21,174 nt of DNA from Firmicutes bacterium UBA5473 (lineage in GTDB: Bacteria; Bacillota; DTU084): assembly GCA_002427165.1 (NCBI GenBank), contig DIQB01000061.1, positions 23,517 to 44,690 on the forward strand. The letters are read 5' to 3'. The notes under the pieces are model-generated. The model did not search any database. It was not told the origin of the DNA and was given only the letters and a program-made list of their open reading frames with translations. A program made the position numbers and the translations under genes. Positions 1-7,643 of this stretch are shown here, piece after piece. Within the stretch, counting starts at the first letter, position 1. Each line of letters starts with the position of its first letter.

Positions 1-278
1 CCCCGGAGCTTGCGCACATAGTCCTCAAGGTCTCCCATGATTTTCCGACCTTCATCTGTGATGGACATGCCCTGGCTTGTTGCCAAAATGAGCTCCCCTC
101 TGCGGAGAAAGTCAAGCTCATTGCGGACAGCACGCTCCTGCATCCCCAATGTGGCAGCTAGGCTTCGCCTACCGATGGGTCCTAAAAAACAGGCCTGCCG
201 TAAGATTGAATAACGTCTTTCAATAGCAGCGGTTAGCTCTGGGGCGATCCGCTGCTGGAGGGAGATTAATTTATCCAT
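1..278 (-). CDS. cggR: Central glycolytic genes regulator CggR, N-terminal part (runs off left edge)
   Basis: The first 92 codons of a SorC/DeoR-family repressor are present; the rest lies beyond the left edge. I translated it by hand from the ATG at 276-278, which is preceded by a purine-rich GAAGAGGGGA. The protein begins MDKLISLQQRIAPEL and contains IGRRSLAATLGMQERAVRNE, the winged helix-turn-helix of CggR, with the family's characteristic PIGRRSL stretch at about residues 39-45. In Bacillus, CggR represses the gapA-pgk-tpi-pgm-eno operon and is relieved by fructose-1,6-bisphosphate bound in a C-terminal sugar domain that is not visible here. By analogy, glycolytic genes may follow just left of the window. 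The upstream region carries a matching direct-repeat operator, which supports autoregulation. Identity comes from remembered family sequence, not a search. Confidence 0.88.
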   Translation of the reverse strand, partial: MDKLISLQQRIAPELTAAIERRYSILRQACFLGPIGRRSLAATLGMQERAVRNELDFLRRGELILATSQGMSITDEGRKIMGDLEDYVRKLR

Positions 279-317
279 TCCCCTCTTCCTTCTGGTCTAT
301 ACTTTCGGGGCTATTCT

Positions 318-346
318 GTCCCACTACGTATAATATCGTCCCACTA
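318..346 (-). promoter_or_regulatory. CggR-type operator (two direct repeats, 20-base period) overlapping a -10-like box
   Basis: On the minus strand the nonamer TAGTGGGAC occurs twice, 20 bases apart (TGGGAC cores at 338-343 and 318-323). The known Bacillus CggR operator is two CGGGAC-type half-sites repeated with the same two-helical-turn period. Between the repeats is TATTAT, a possible -10 box, so a bound repressor tetramer would cover the promoter of cggR. I see no convincing -35 box. Position, 40-70 bases before cggR, and the match to the adjacent regulator make this a strong call. Confidence 0.75.
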
Positions 347-352
347 TAAGTT

Positions 353-892
353 TTATTCGCCGCGCTGCTGTGATCTCCTCCCAAAGGAGGAAATTTTTTC
401 CACAAACTCCTGCACCTCCTGTGGATTTTTTAGGATGACGATCTCCTTCTCCTTCCCCCTAAGCTCCAAGAGCTCCATGATCCAAGGCTTATTGACTTTT
501 GGGAACCTCCAGATCCACTTGAGAAATTCCCAATCTATTTTTTCAGGGCAGCCTGGGGCAATGTCAGATCTAGTCTGGCCTCGATATTTAAACCTCCGTT
601 TTATGACTCGCCAAAGACATATGAGCCTCGGAAAGTCTAAAAAGATCACAGTATCTGCGGCCTCAAAGCGCAGCTGCAAAGTGCGCAGATAATTGCCATC
701 CATGATCCAACTGTCCAAGTCCATAAATTCCAAAACTTTTTCAAGCCACAGATCCCAAGGCGCAGGCTTCCAGCCTGCCTGCCACCAATAGCGATCTAGG
801 TGAATTACCTCTAGGTCCAGAATCTCCCCCAATTGTCGTGCGAGGGTGGATTTGCCAGAGCCAGCAGAGCCAAGAATTAGTATTCTCCTCAT
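353..892 (-). CDS. P-loop adenylate-kinase-like protein (FlaR / DNA topology modulation type)
   Basis: A 179-residue protein with a Walker A loop at about residues 8-16 (GSAGSGKST), followed by a region rich in aromatic residues (RYWWQAGWKP) and a Walker-B-like VIFLDFP at about 83-89. This layout matches the small nucleoside-kinase-like family often labelled 'DNA topology modulation protein FlaR' or 'adenylate kinase and related kinases'. The substrate is not established for the family and I do not assign one. It should be cytoplasmic, as no signal or membrane segment is visible. The start is an ATG with AAAGGAG eight bases upstream. It lies 40 bases after the ABC-F gene on the same strand, so the two may be co-transcribed. 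Its stop codon is within a few bases of the cggR operator. Confidence 0.7.
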   Translation of the reverse strand: MRRILILGSAGSGKSTLARQLGEILDLEVIHLDRYWWQAGWKPAPWDLWLEKVLEFMDLDSWIMDGNYLRTLQLRFEAADTVIFLDFPRLICLWRVIKRRFKYRGQTRSDIAPGCPEKIDWEFLKWIWRFPKVNKPWIMELLELRGKEKEIVILKNPQEVQEFVEKISSFGRRSQQRGE

Positions 893-932
893 ATCCCCAA
901 CTCCTTTGCATGCTAACTTATAAAACCTTTAT

Positions 933-2807
933 CTAGCCTACAAGTTCCTCCCACTGTGCATAGAGCTCTAGAAGCTCTAAGTTCAGGGCCTCATATGCCG
1001 CTACAATTTCCCGTCCCGTATCTAGCTTGTAGATTTCAGGATTACCCATTTCTTCTTCCAGCTGGGCTTTGCGCTCTTCTAACTCCTGGATTTCCTCTTC
1101 AAGCTGCTGCTCTTGTACCTCTTTTTTTCGCATCACCTTCGGAGATTGTTTTTTCTCCGGCTTCTCTTTCTCTTTTTCAGTTTCTAAAGCTTTGGCCTCC
1201 AGACGTAGCTGCTCCTCTTTGTAGGCGGAATAGTTGCCCTGGAACTGAACAATTGTGCCCTCTGCAATCTCCCAAACCCTTGTGGTGATTCGGTTCAGAA
1301 AAAAACGATCATGGGAGACTAAAATCATGGTGCCGGGGTAGTCCTCCAGGGCCTCTTCTAAGATGGCTTTAGAATCAAGATCTAAGTGGTTGGTAGGCTC
1401 GTCTAAAAGGAGCACGTTGTGTTCCCCTGCCATGAGTTTGGCCAAAAGGAGCCTATTGCGCTCGCCCCCGGAGCACTGGGAGATGAGCTTGTGGGCATCA
1501 TCTCCTGAGAAGAGAAAACGACCCAAGAGGGCATGAGCAGAGAATTTGTTGAAGCCAGGCAGCTCCATCATCTCTTCAAGACAGGAGTTTTGATAATTTA
1601 GGGTATCTAGAGCCTGGCTGAAGTAGCCAACATCCACCCCACTGCCCCAATTTACTGAACCTGAAGAAGGAGCCACAAGGCCCTGGATAATTCTCAATAA
1701 GGTGGTTTTTCCCGCTCCATTGGGACCTAAAAGGGCGATCCGCTCTCCCCGACGTACCTGAAGGTCCACCCTCTCAAAGAGGGTTTTATCTGGGAAGCTC
1801 ATCTCCAAATCCGCTATTGTGAGAACACTTTTGGCAGAGTGCTGCTGCACTTGGAAATTCAGGGCCATGGTAGCCTGGGGTCCTTGGGGCTTTTCAACAA
1901 GTTCCATCCGATCTAAGGCCTTTTTGCGACTGAGAGCCTGGTTTTTACGCGTGGGAGTGGCACGCCATTTTTCATAGAAGGTTTGTAGTTTGGCACGTTT
2001 TTCTTCTTGCCGCAGGTAACTGGTGAGGGCTGCCTCTTGCCGGAGCTTCTTTTCTTTCAGATAAAAACTATAGTTACCACGGTACAGATCGCAGCGCTTA
2101 TGCTCCAGCTCCAATGTAATCGTGGTTACCTTATCTAAAAAGTAGCGGTCATGGGAGACGATAATCAGAGAGGAGCTAATGGTTGCCAGGTAGCTCTCCA
2201 GCCATTCTGTTGTTGCCAGATCTAGATGGTTGGTAGGCTCATCTAGAAGCATTACCTCTGGCTCCTCCAAAATTAGTTTCGCCATGGCCAAGCGCATCTT
2301 CTCCCCCCCTGAGAGGGACTGGACACTGTTATCAAGTTTCGCTTCGCTAAAGCCCATGCCAAAGAGCACCGCTCGAATCTTAGCTGGGATGCTATAGCCG
2401 CCTGCTGCCTCGAATTGGGCAGTAAGTTTGGCATATTGGTTCATCAAGGGTTTGAGGTCCTCTTCCCTTGCACTGCTCATCTGTACCTCGAGCGTACGCA
2501 AATTCTGCTCCCACTGGTGGATCTGGAAGAAAACGGACCTGGCCTCCTCAAAAAGGGTACGCCCTGCCAAAAGCATCGGAGTGTGATCTTGAGGCAAATA
2601 ACCAATTCGGGTGTTTGCAGCGATGGAGAGTTGGCCTCCATCATATTCTTCCTGGCCCATCAGAATTTTTAGCAAGGTGGTTTTCCCTGTTCCATTGCGA
2701 CCCACTAGAGCCATTTTTTCTCCCTTGTTCAGGGAGAAGCTAAGATCTTCAAAAAGCAAGTCTGCGCCCCAGTATTTAGAGAGCCCACCTACTGCCAACA
2801 GTGCCAT
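933..2807 (-). CDS. ABC-F family ATP-binding protein (ribosome-associated, duplicated ABC domains)
   Basis: About 624 residues with two ABC ATPase domains and no membrane domain. Domain 1 has GRNGTGKTT, signature LSGGEKMRL and MLLDEPTNHLD. Domain 2 has GPNGAGKTT, signature CSGGERNRL and LLLDEPTNHLD. A charged linker separates them, and the C-terminus is a Glu/Lys-rich coiled coil (last ~80 residues). These are the hallmarks of ABC-F proteins, which bind the ribosomal E site and either help translation (EttA/Uup/YdiF-like) or protect against antibiotics. The sequence alone does not separate these roles. I start at the third in-frame ATG (MALLAVGGLSKYWG) because it has AGGTGA eight bases upstream and aligns with the usual ABC-F N-terminus. 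An upstream ATG at 2828 has no good ribosome binding site. Transcription probably starts at the extended -10 promoter near 2901. Confidence 0.9.
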   Translation of the reverse strand: MALLAVGGLSKYWGADLLFEDLSFSLNKGEKMALVGRNGTGKTTLLKILMGQEEYDGGQLSIAANTRIGYLPQDHTPMLLAGRTLFEEARSVFFQIHQWEQNLRTLEVQMSSAREEDLKPLMNQYAKLTAQFEAAGGYSIPAKIRAVLFGMGFSEAKLDNSVQSLSGGEKMRLAMAKLILEEPEVMLLDEPTNHLDLATTEWLESYLATISSSLIIVSHDRYFLDKVTTITLELEHKRCDLYRGNYSFYLKEKKLRQEAALTSYLRQEEKRAKLQTFYEKWRATPTRKNQALSRKKALDRMELVEKPQGPQATMALNFQVQQHSAKSVLTIADLEMSFPDKTLFERVDLQVRRGERIALLGPNGAGKTTLLRIIQGLVAPSSGSVNWGSGVDVGYFSQALDTLNYQNSCLEEMMELPGFNKFSAHALLGRFLFSGDDAHKLISQCSGGERNRLLLAKLMAGEHNVLLLDEPTNHLDLDSKAILEEALEDYPGTMILVSHDRFFLNRITTRVWEIAEGTIVQFQGNYSAYKEEQLRLEAKALETEKEKEKPEKKQSPKVMRKKEVQEQQLEEEIQELEERKAQLEEEMGNPEIYKLDTGREIVAAYEALNLELLELYAQWEELVG

Positions 2808-2900
2808 CGTGGTCATCACCTCACGCATATTCAGCTGGAAAGGACACCGGCCCCTACAGTATCAATTCAATCAAGAATCCAAGCAAAAATCAATCACTTT

Positions 2901-2909
2901 ATTATATCA
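2901..2909 (-). promoter_or_regulatory. Extended -10 promoter for the ABC-F gene
   Basis: On the minus strand TGATATAAT forms an extended -10 element (TG-n-TATAAT, with the consensus hexamer at 2901-2906). No strong -35 box sits 17 bases upstream, which is typical when an extended -10 is present. It would give a leader of about 85-90 bases before the ABC-F start at 2807. I see no clear terminator or leader peptide in that stretch. Confidence 0.5.
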
Positions 2910-2955
2910 TGATTTTAGCAAAAGAGCACGGATATTGCGTTTTGGAAAACCATGC

Positions 2956-2985
2956 TTGGACTTCAATATCTAGTAATGATATAAT
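2956..2985 (+). promoter_or_regulatory. Sigma-A-like promoter for the secreted MliC-domain gene
   Basis: TTGGAC at 2956-2961 and a perfect TATAAT at 2980-2985 are separated by 18 bases. This would start transcription around 2992, about 30 bases before the chosen ATG, with GGAAAGG at 3007-3013 as ribosome binding site. The promoter diverges from the ABC-F promoter about 50-80 bases away. Confidence 0.6.
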
Positions 2986-3022
2986 TAACTTAACAAATAT
3001 TTTAATGGAAAGGATGCTGAAG

Positions 3023-4222
3023 ATGCAAGAAATTCATAATCGCTCAGTTACATCAATCGCGGCCCTACTATGTTTCGTTCTCTTGTCTGGTTTTTGGAAC
3101 TCCGCAAGCGCCGCAAAGACGGCCACCATAGCCGGAACCGTCGCCTACAGAGAGCGGATCGCACTCTTTCCAGATGCTACGGTCCATGTTTTGTTAGTTG
3201 ATTTAAGTAGCAAATCCTCTGACTTTCTTATCGCCCACGAGACACTGAAACCAAAAGGGCAAGTCCCCATCCATTTCAAACTTCAATACAATCCCTCTGC
3301 CATCAAACCTGATCGCAACTATGGCATCCGCGCCATAATCGAAGATAGAGAAGGGAAGATTAGGTGGACTACACCTAAAGCCGTCCCCGTTTTCCGAGGC
3401 GACACAAAACAAAGGGTTGAAGTGCTACTATCCCAAGCTACTAACACTACAACCCAAACTTATTTAACTGAAAGCTTAAGATTTCGGGCCATTTTCGCTA
3501 ATCGTAAAGCCCAGCTAATCCTCCCTGGTGGAAAAAACGCAACCTTAAGACAGGTGGCTGCAGCTTCCGGTGCTAAATACACCCTTGGCCCCCTTACCTT
3601 CTGGACCAAGGGAAGCGAGGCAATGATAACTGTAGGTGGAATCTCGCTTCCAGCTAAAGCACAAAAATTAGCTGGCAGGGGCAATCATTACATTGTGGAG
3701 GGGATTCGCTTTTCGGCAAGCTTTGAGGAAGATTTTGCCTGGTTAACCCTTCCCAACGCACAACAGCAGGTGCTAAAAAGCGAGCCTACTGCCCGAGGCG
3801 CAAAATATAGCAATCCCGGGCTCAATTTTTGGAGCAAAGGCACAGAAGCACTTATTGAATTTTATGGCATCTGGTTTCAAGCCAAACAGGTTCCAGCTGG
3901 GCCCTGGGAAAAAGCCAAAAAAAATGGTGTGGAATTCCGGGCTGTGGGACAAGAGCCGGGCTGGGTCCTGGAGCTGAAAGGTGAACAGCTAGACTTGGTT
4001 ACAGATTATGGTCAAACTAGGATTTGTGCTCAGCTGGATGCACCGGTGGTTGATCCTAAAACAGGCACTAAAACTTATCGCGCCCTGTCTGGTGCTCTCA
4101 AACTCACGATTAAAATCCAAGATAAAATCCACTATGACATCATGAGTGGCGAGCCTTTTCCGGCTTCTGTCATTATTAATCTGAATGGTCTTCAATACCA
4201 AGGTGGAGGCCGGATGCTTTAG
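3023..4222 (+). CDS. Secreted protein: YbaY-like + two MliC-like + COG3650-like domains
   Basis: About 399 residues. Residues 1-30 look like a Sec signal peptide (charged start, hydrophobic 11-24, cleavage likely at SASA-A). There is no lipobox cysteine, so it is probably released or wall-associated. Residues ~34-140 resemble the YbaY/YscW lipoprotein domain (IAGTVAYRERIALFPDATV). Residues ~151-213 and ~227-288 are two MliC-like repeats, each with SGAKY or ARGAKY followed by FWTKG/FWSKG-EA; MliC is the membrane-bound inhibitor of C-type lysozyme. Residues ~303-399 resemble COG3650 (FRAVGQEPGWVLEL, DIMSGEPFP, GGGR). The cysteines that I recall as usual in the MliC and COG3650 folds are absent; C335 is the only mature cysteine. 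The start is chosen for GGAAAGG nine bases upstream and the immediate signal peptide; an open frame extends further upstream to 2801 without signal features. Lysozyme binding is a family-level guess. Confidence 0.75.
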   Translation: MQEIHNRSVTSIAALLCFVLLSGFWNSASAAKTATIAGTVAYRERIALFPDATVHVLLVDLSSKSSDFLIAHETLKPKGQVPIHFKLQYNPSAIKPDRNYGIRAIIEDREGKIRWTTPKAVPVFRGDTKQRVEVLLSQATNTTTQTYLTESLRFRAIFANRKAQLILPGGKNATLRQVAAASGAKYTLGPLTFWTKGSEAMITVGGISLPAKAQKLAGRGNHYIVEGIRFSASFEEDFAWLTLPNAQQQVLKSEPTARGAKYSNPGLNFWSKGTEALIEFYGIWFQAKQVPAGPWEKAKKNGVEFRAVGQEPGWVLELKGEQLDLVTDYGQTRICAQLDAPVVDPKTGTKTYRALSGALKLTIKIQDKIHYDIMSGEPFPASVIINLNGLQYQGGGRML

Positions 4223-4224
4223 CC

Positions 4225-4267
4225 AATAGACACACAGGGCCGCAGCTTGCGGCCCTGTGTGTCTATT
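4225..4267. terminator. Large perfect hairpin between convergent genes (likely bidirectional terminator)
   Basis: A 20-bp perfect inverted repeat (arms 4225-4244 and 4248-4267, loop GCT) begins two bases after the stop codon of the secreted-protein gene and ends 50 bases past the trpA stop on the other strand. It includes GC-rich GGGCCGCA/TGCGGCCC at the tip. The downstream U tract is short on the plus side (ATTTAAAAATAATTT) and weak on the minus side. Its position between convergent transcripts fits a shared terminator or RNA-stabilising stem. Confidence 0.65.
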
Positions 4268-4317
4268 TAAAAATAATTTGTCAACTGCCTCACCAGATCA
4301 ACTAATAAGCTCCCCCT

Positions 4318-5067
4318 CTAAAGCGCCTCTCTCAACTCCCGTACAAACTCCAATCCCCGCTCCACTCCCTCCTGAAACAAGATTTCCACCAAGGCGCTGC
4401 CCACGATCACGCCTTCCGCCATCCTTCCCACCTGAGCTGCTTGCTCGGCGTTGGCAATACCAAATCCCACAACTCTGGGTACACGCGAGACTTCTCGCAA
4501 GCCTTTGAGAAACTCCTCCAGCTCCTGTGACAGTTCTCCTTTGGGGCCAGTTACACCGGTACTGGAGACGCAATAGAGGAAGCCTCTAGCACTACTTGCA
4601 ATTTCCCTCTGTCTTACTTGCTCTGTGGTTGGCGCCACAAAACTGATGAGAGGCAGCTCACCTCCCTTTGCAAACCACCTGTGCTCCTGGGGCGGAAGGT
4701 CCGGGATAATCAGTCCATCGATACCAGAGGCTTTTCCGCGCTCGAGCAGATCTTTCCCAAAGGCCAAAAGGGGATTGAGATATGAGAGGAGCAGAATGGG
4801 GATCTGAACTCCTCGCTTCCGGAGCCTGGCCACAAGCTTTAAGATTCCCTCAAGGTTTGTACCTCCAGCCAGGGCCCTCTGGGCAGCTGCCTGATTGATG
4901 GGCCCATCTGCCAGGGGATCTGTATGGGGGACGCCCAGCTCAATTAGATCTGCACCTGCCTCCTCCAATTTTACGATAATCTCCTCTGTTACTGCCAAAG
5001 ACGGATCCCCTGCCATAATAAAAGGCATCAAAGCCGGTCGAGATTTAAATGCATGGGCAATCCTCAC
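4318..5067 (-). CDS. trpA: Tryptophan synthase alpha subunit
   Basis: 249 residues, near the usual ~260. It cleaves indole-3-glycerol phosphate to indole and glyceraldehyde 3-phosphate and passes indole to TrpB through the alpha2-beta2 tunnel. Visible family features are FIMAGDPS near the N-terminus, the catalytic glutamate in LIELGVP and the catalytic aspartate in DPLADGP, then YCVSSTGVTG and VGFGI for phosphate binding. The segment normally read as GVPFSDP is GVPHTDP here, a mild variant that keeps the catalytic residues. It is the last gene of the trp operon. Its ATG overlaps the trpB stop by four bases, so the two are probably translationally coupled. Confidence 0.96.
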   Translation of the reverse strand: MRIAHAFKSRPALMPFIMAGDPSLAVTEEIIVKLEEAGADLIELGVPHTDPLADGPINQAAAQRALAGGTNLEGILKLVARLRKRGVQIPILLLSYLNPLLAFGKDLLERGKASGIDGLIIPDLPPQEHRWFAKGGELPLISFVAPTTEQVRQREIASSARGFLYCVSSTGVTGPKGELSQELEEFLKGLREVSRVPRVVGFGIANAEQAAQVGRMAEGVIVGSALVEILFQEGVERGLEFVRELREAL

Positions 5068-6260
5068 AATCCTCCCCCCTCTCGCAGAGCTATGCTCTCT
5101 ACATCCTTATCTCCTCTTCCAGAAAGATTAACGATGATTATGCTCTTCTCAGAAAGAGTTGGTGCAAGTTTCTCTGCATAGGCCAAGGCGTGGCTGCTCT
5201 CCAGGGCCGGAATAATTCCCTCGCTCTCGCTGAGGAGATGGAAGGCAGCTAGAGCTTCGTTGTCTGATACAGCCTCATAGCGGACGCGGCCACATTCACT
5301 AAGTGCACTGTGCTCTGGCCCCACACCAGGATAGTCTAAGCCTGCGCTGATGGAGTGGGTCGCAGCAATCTGCCCTTCCTCATCTTGGAGCAGAAGAGAA
5401 TAGGCACCATGGAGCACGCCAGGTCTGCCGCGGCTCATGGTAGCTGCATGCTCCCCGGCTTTCTCTCCTCTGCCCCCTGCCTCCACTCCAACCATAGCTA
5501 CCTGGCTATCATCCAGGAAAGGATAGAACAGACCGATTGCATTGCTCCCCCCTCCTACAGCTGCAACTAAAAAATCCGGGAGGCGACCTGCCTGGGAGAG
5601 AATCTGCTTCTTGGCTTCCCGGCCGATCACAGCCTGTAGATCCCGCACTAGCATAGGATAGGGGTGGGGGCCTACAGCTGAACCGATCACATAGTGTGTA
5701 TCCCGAACCTGGCTCACCCACTGGCGGATGGCCTGGCCTGTGGCCTCTTTTAAGGTACAGCTACCAATATTAACTGGCTCCACCCGGGCTCCTAAAAGAC
5801 GCATCCGATAAACATTGAGGCTTTGCCTGCGGATATCCTCCTGGCCCATAAAAATCGTGCACTCCATTTTTAATTTTGCTGCCACTGTGGCCACAGCCAC
5901 CCCGTGCTGGCCAGCACCAGTCTCAGCCAATAGTCGCTTTTTCCCCATTCTTTTGGCCAAGAGTGCCTGACCTAAGGCATTGTTGATCTTATGCGCTCCC
6001 GTATGGTTCAAATCCTCACGCTTCAGATAAATCTTCGCACCACCAAAATGCGCTGTGAGATTGGGAGCAAAGTACAGTGGTGTTTCCCTGCCAACATAGT
6101 TTTCCAGTTCTCTCTCAAGTTCACGTGCAAAGGCGGGATCAGCTTTTGCCTCTTTGTATGCCCTCTCCAGCTGGCTGAGGGCACATTGCACAGTTTCAGG
6201 GGCAAACTTCCCGCCCCAGTTGCCGAAAAAGCCCCTCTTATCTGGCCATTTTTGAAACAT
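5064..6260 (-). CDS. trpB: Tryptophan synthase beta subunit
   Basis: 398 residues, the normal length for TrpB1. It joins indole and L-serine to form tryptophan, using pyridoxal phosphate. The cofactor lysine is in NHTGAHKINNALGQ, the catalytic glutamate in AETGAGQHG and the phosphate cup in GGGSNAIG. The N-terminus GNWGGKFAPE is typical of the form that partners TrpA. The start ATG has GGAGGG nearby and lies inside the end of trpF (23-base overlap). A four-base overlap joins it to trpA. Confidence 0.97.
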   Translation of the reverse strand: MFQKWPDKRGFFGNWGGKFAPETVQCALSQLERAYKEAKADPAFARELERELENYVGRETPLYFAPNLTAHFGGAKIYLKREDLNHTGAHKINNALGQALLAKRMGKKRLLAETGAGQHGVAVATVAAKLKMECTIFMGQEDIRRQSLNVYRMRLLGARVEPVNIGSCTLKEATGQAIRQWVSQVRDTHYVIGSAVGPHPYPMLVRDLQAVIGREAKKQILSQAGRLPDFLVAAVGGGSNAIGLFYPFLDDSQVAMVGVEAGGRGEKAGEHAATMSRGRPGVLHGAYSLLLQDEEGQIAATHSISAGLDYPGVGPEHSALSECGRVRYEAVSDNEALAAFHLLSESEGIIPALESSHALAYAEKLAPTLSEKSIIIVNLSGRGDKDVESIALREGGGL

Positions 6261-6873
6261 CTAATTCCCTCCCTGCCCTTTTTGCTGCCTCAACAAAGGC
6301 AGATATTTTCCCTAGCTCTTTCTGGCCAGGTGCAGATTCCAGACTGCTTGTTGCATCCACGCCCCAAGGGCGAACCTCTGCTATGGCCCGAGCTACGTTT
6401 TCTTGATCTAGGCCACCTGCTAAAATTAGCTTCCCATCCCAAGGCACCTCTCTGACTTGTTGCCAGGGGAAGGATTTGCCACTGCCAGCGCTGCTATCTA
6501 AAAGCAGCGCCTGAACCAATCCCCGATATGCTGCCACTTCCTCAAAATTCCCCCTTTCCATTCTCCAGGCTTTAATTAGCCCCCAGGGGAGACGAGAAAA
6601 ATAGCGACAGTAGGATGGGGATTCAGCTCCGTGGAGCTGAATCAGATCCAGCCCCACCTTCTTTGCAATCTCCTCTACCTCCTCAGGATTTTTATCAACA
6701 AACACACCAACCCGCAACAGCTGACCTGGAATTGAGGAGGAAAGCTCTCTGGCCTCAGATACAGATAATTGCCTGGGGCTAGGGGCGAAGACCAAACCTA
6801 CAGCCTGGGCTCCTGCTTTGGCTGCTGCCTTTGCATCCTGGGGTTTTCGAATCCCACACACTTTTATCCACAT
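6238..6873 (-). CDS. trpF: Phosphoribosylanthranilate isomerase
   Basis: 211 residues, a TIM-barrel enzyme that converts N-(5'-phosphoribosyl)anthranilate to CdRP. The general-base cysteine is in KVCGI at residues 4-8 and the general-acid aspartate in LLLDS (~128). QLHGAES and ILAGGLD are the usual strand and phosphate-loop motifs. The end of the barrel reads GVDATSSLES, where GVDVSSG-E is common, so one glycine is replaced by serine. The ATG has GAGGTGA six bases upstream and overlaps the trpC stop by ten bases. It is a separate gene, not fused to trpC. Confidence 0.95.
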   Translation of the reverse strand: MWIKVCGIRKPQDAKAAAKAGAQAVGLVFAPSPRQLSVSEARELSSSIPGQLLRVGVFVDKNPEEVEEIAKKVGLDLIQLHGAESPSYCRYFSRLPWGLIKAWRMERGNFEEVAAYRGLVQALLLDSSAGSGKSFPWQQVREVPWDGKLILAGGLDQENVARAIAEVRPWGVDATSSLESAPGQKELGKISAFVEAAKRAGRELDVSKMAR

Positions 6874-7643
6874 CTTCCCTCACCTCTCAATTCCAAAAGC
6901 TTCTGCCGTGGATCCGGGGCCACAAGCAGAGCTTCCCCAATCAAAAAACCATCTACACCAAACTCCATAAACTTTTCTACTTGCCCTGCTGTTCTGATCC
7001 CGCTCTCGGCGATGACACACGCAGGATTAAGTTCCCAAGCTTGGGGCAATAAAGAGCAGGTGGTATCAAGATCCACCTCCATAGTTGAGAGGCTACGGTT
7101 GTTGATGCCTAGAGCAAACCGCTCATCGGTTCCCTCAAGCTTACTCAACTCTTGCCTGGTGTGCACTTCCACTAGCGGCAAGAGTCCCACTTTGTTTGCC
7201 AAATGAATGAAGGCAGCTAGCGCTCTGGGATCCAGGATCCTTGCGATCAGCAGCACACCTGATGCGCCCCTAGCCTTTGCCTCGAAGATCTGGCTGGGGG
7301 AGATCACAAAGTCCTTCCATAAAATGGGGAGATCCGTCAGGCTCCGCACCAGGCTCACAAGTTCCCCACCCCCTTGAAAATAGGCCTGCTCTGCCAAAAC
7401 AGAGAGAGCGCAGGCGCCTCCCCTCGCATAAGCAGCTACGAGAGGGAGGAGCTCCTCATCTCTTACAAGCCGGCCACAGCTGGGGGAGGCAGGCTTTACC
7501 TCGGCGATGATCCTGGGGCCAGGCCCTGTGAGGGCCCAGAGGAGGTCCCCTCCATTGTTGGCCAAGCGGGCCCGCCTGGCCCAGGTCTTCCTATGCTCTC
7601 TGTTCAATTGTTCGCGTCTAACTCTTGCAATTTGAAATAGCAT
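6864..7643 (-). CDS. trpC: Indole-3-glycerol phosphate synthase
   Basis: About 259 residues from the ATG at 7641-7643 (MLFQIARVRREQL). I prefer this start over the open-frame start at 7754 because it has AGGAGGTG seven bases upstream, matches the usual TrpC N-terminus and overlaps trpD by only 26 bases. The enzyme closes the indole ring (CdRP to indole-3-glycerol phosphate). The catalytic lysines are in AEVKPASPS and LWKDFVI, and the downstream motifs LVEVHT, GINNRSL and AESGI are present. The base after SPS, often lysine, is cysteine (SPSCGRL); the core catalytic lysine is kept. The gene runs into trpF with a ten-base overlap. Confidence 0.95.
   Translation of the reverse strand: MLFQIARVRREQLNREHRKTWARRARLANNGGDLLWALTGPGPRIIAEVKPASPSCGRLVRDEELLPLVAAYARGGACALSVLAEQAYFQGGGELVSLVRSLTDLPILWKDFVISPSQIFEAKARGASGVLLIARILDPRALAAFIHLANKVGLLPLVEVHTRQELSKLEGTDERFALGINNRSLSTMEVDLDTTCSLLPQAWELNPACVIAESGIRTAGQVEKFMEFGVDGFLIGEALLVAPDPRQKLLELRGEGRCG

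Noticed and set aside
956..1288. Plus-strand open frames across the ABC-F, trp and lacZ genes
   Set aside because: They are opposite-strand shadows of clear genes, with no ribosome binding sites or recognisable protein features.
2801..3022. Longer reading frame of the secreted protein beginning at 2801
   Set aside because: It would run through the divergent promoter region and bury the signal peptide; the ATG at 3023 has a ribosome binding site and an immediate signal sequence.
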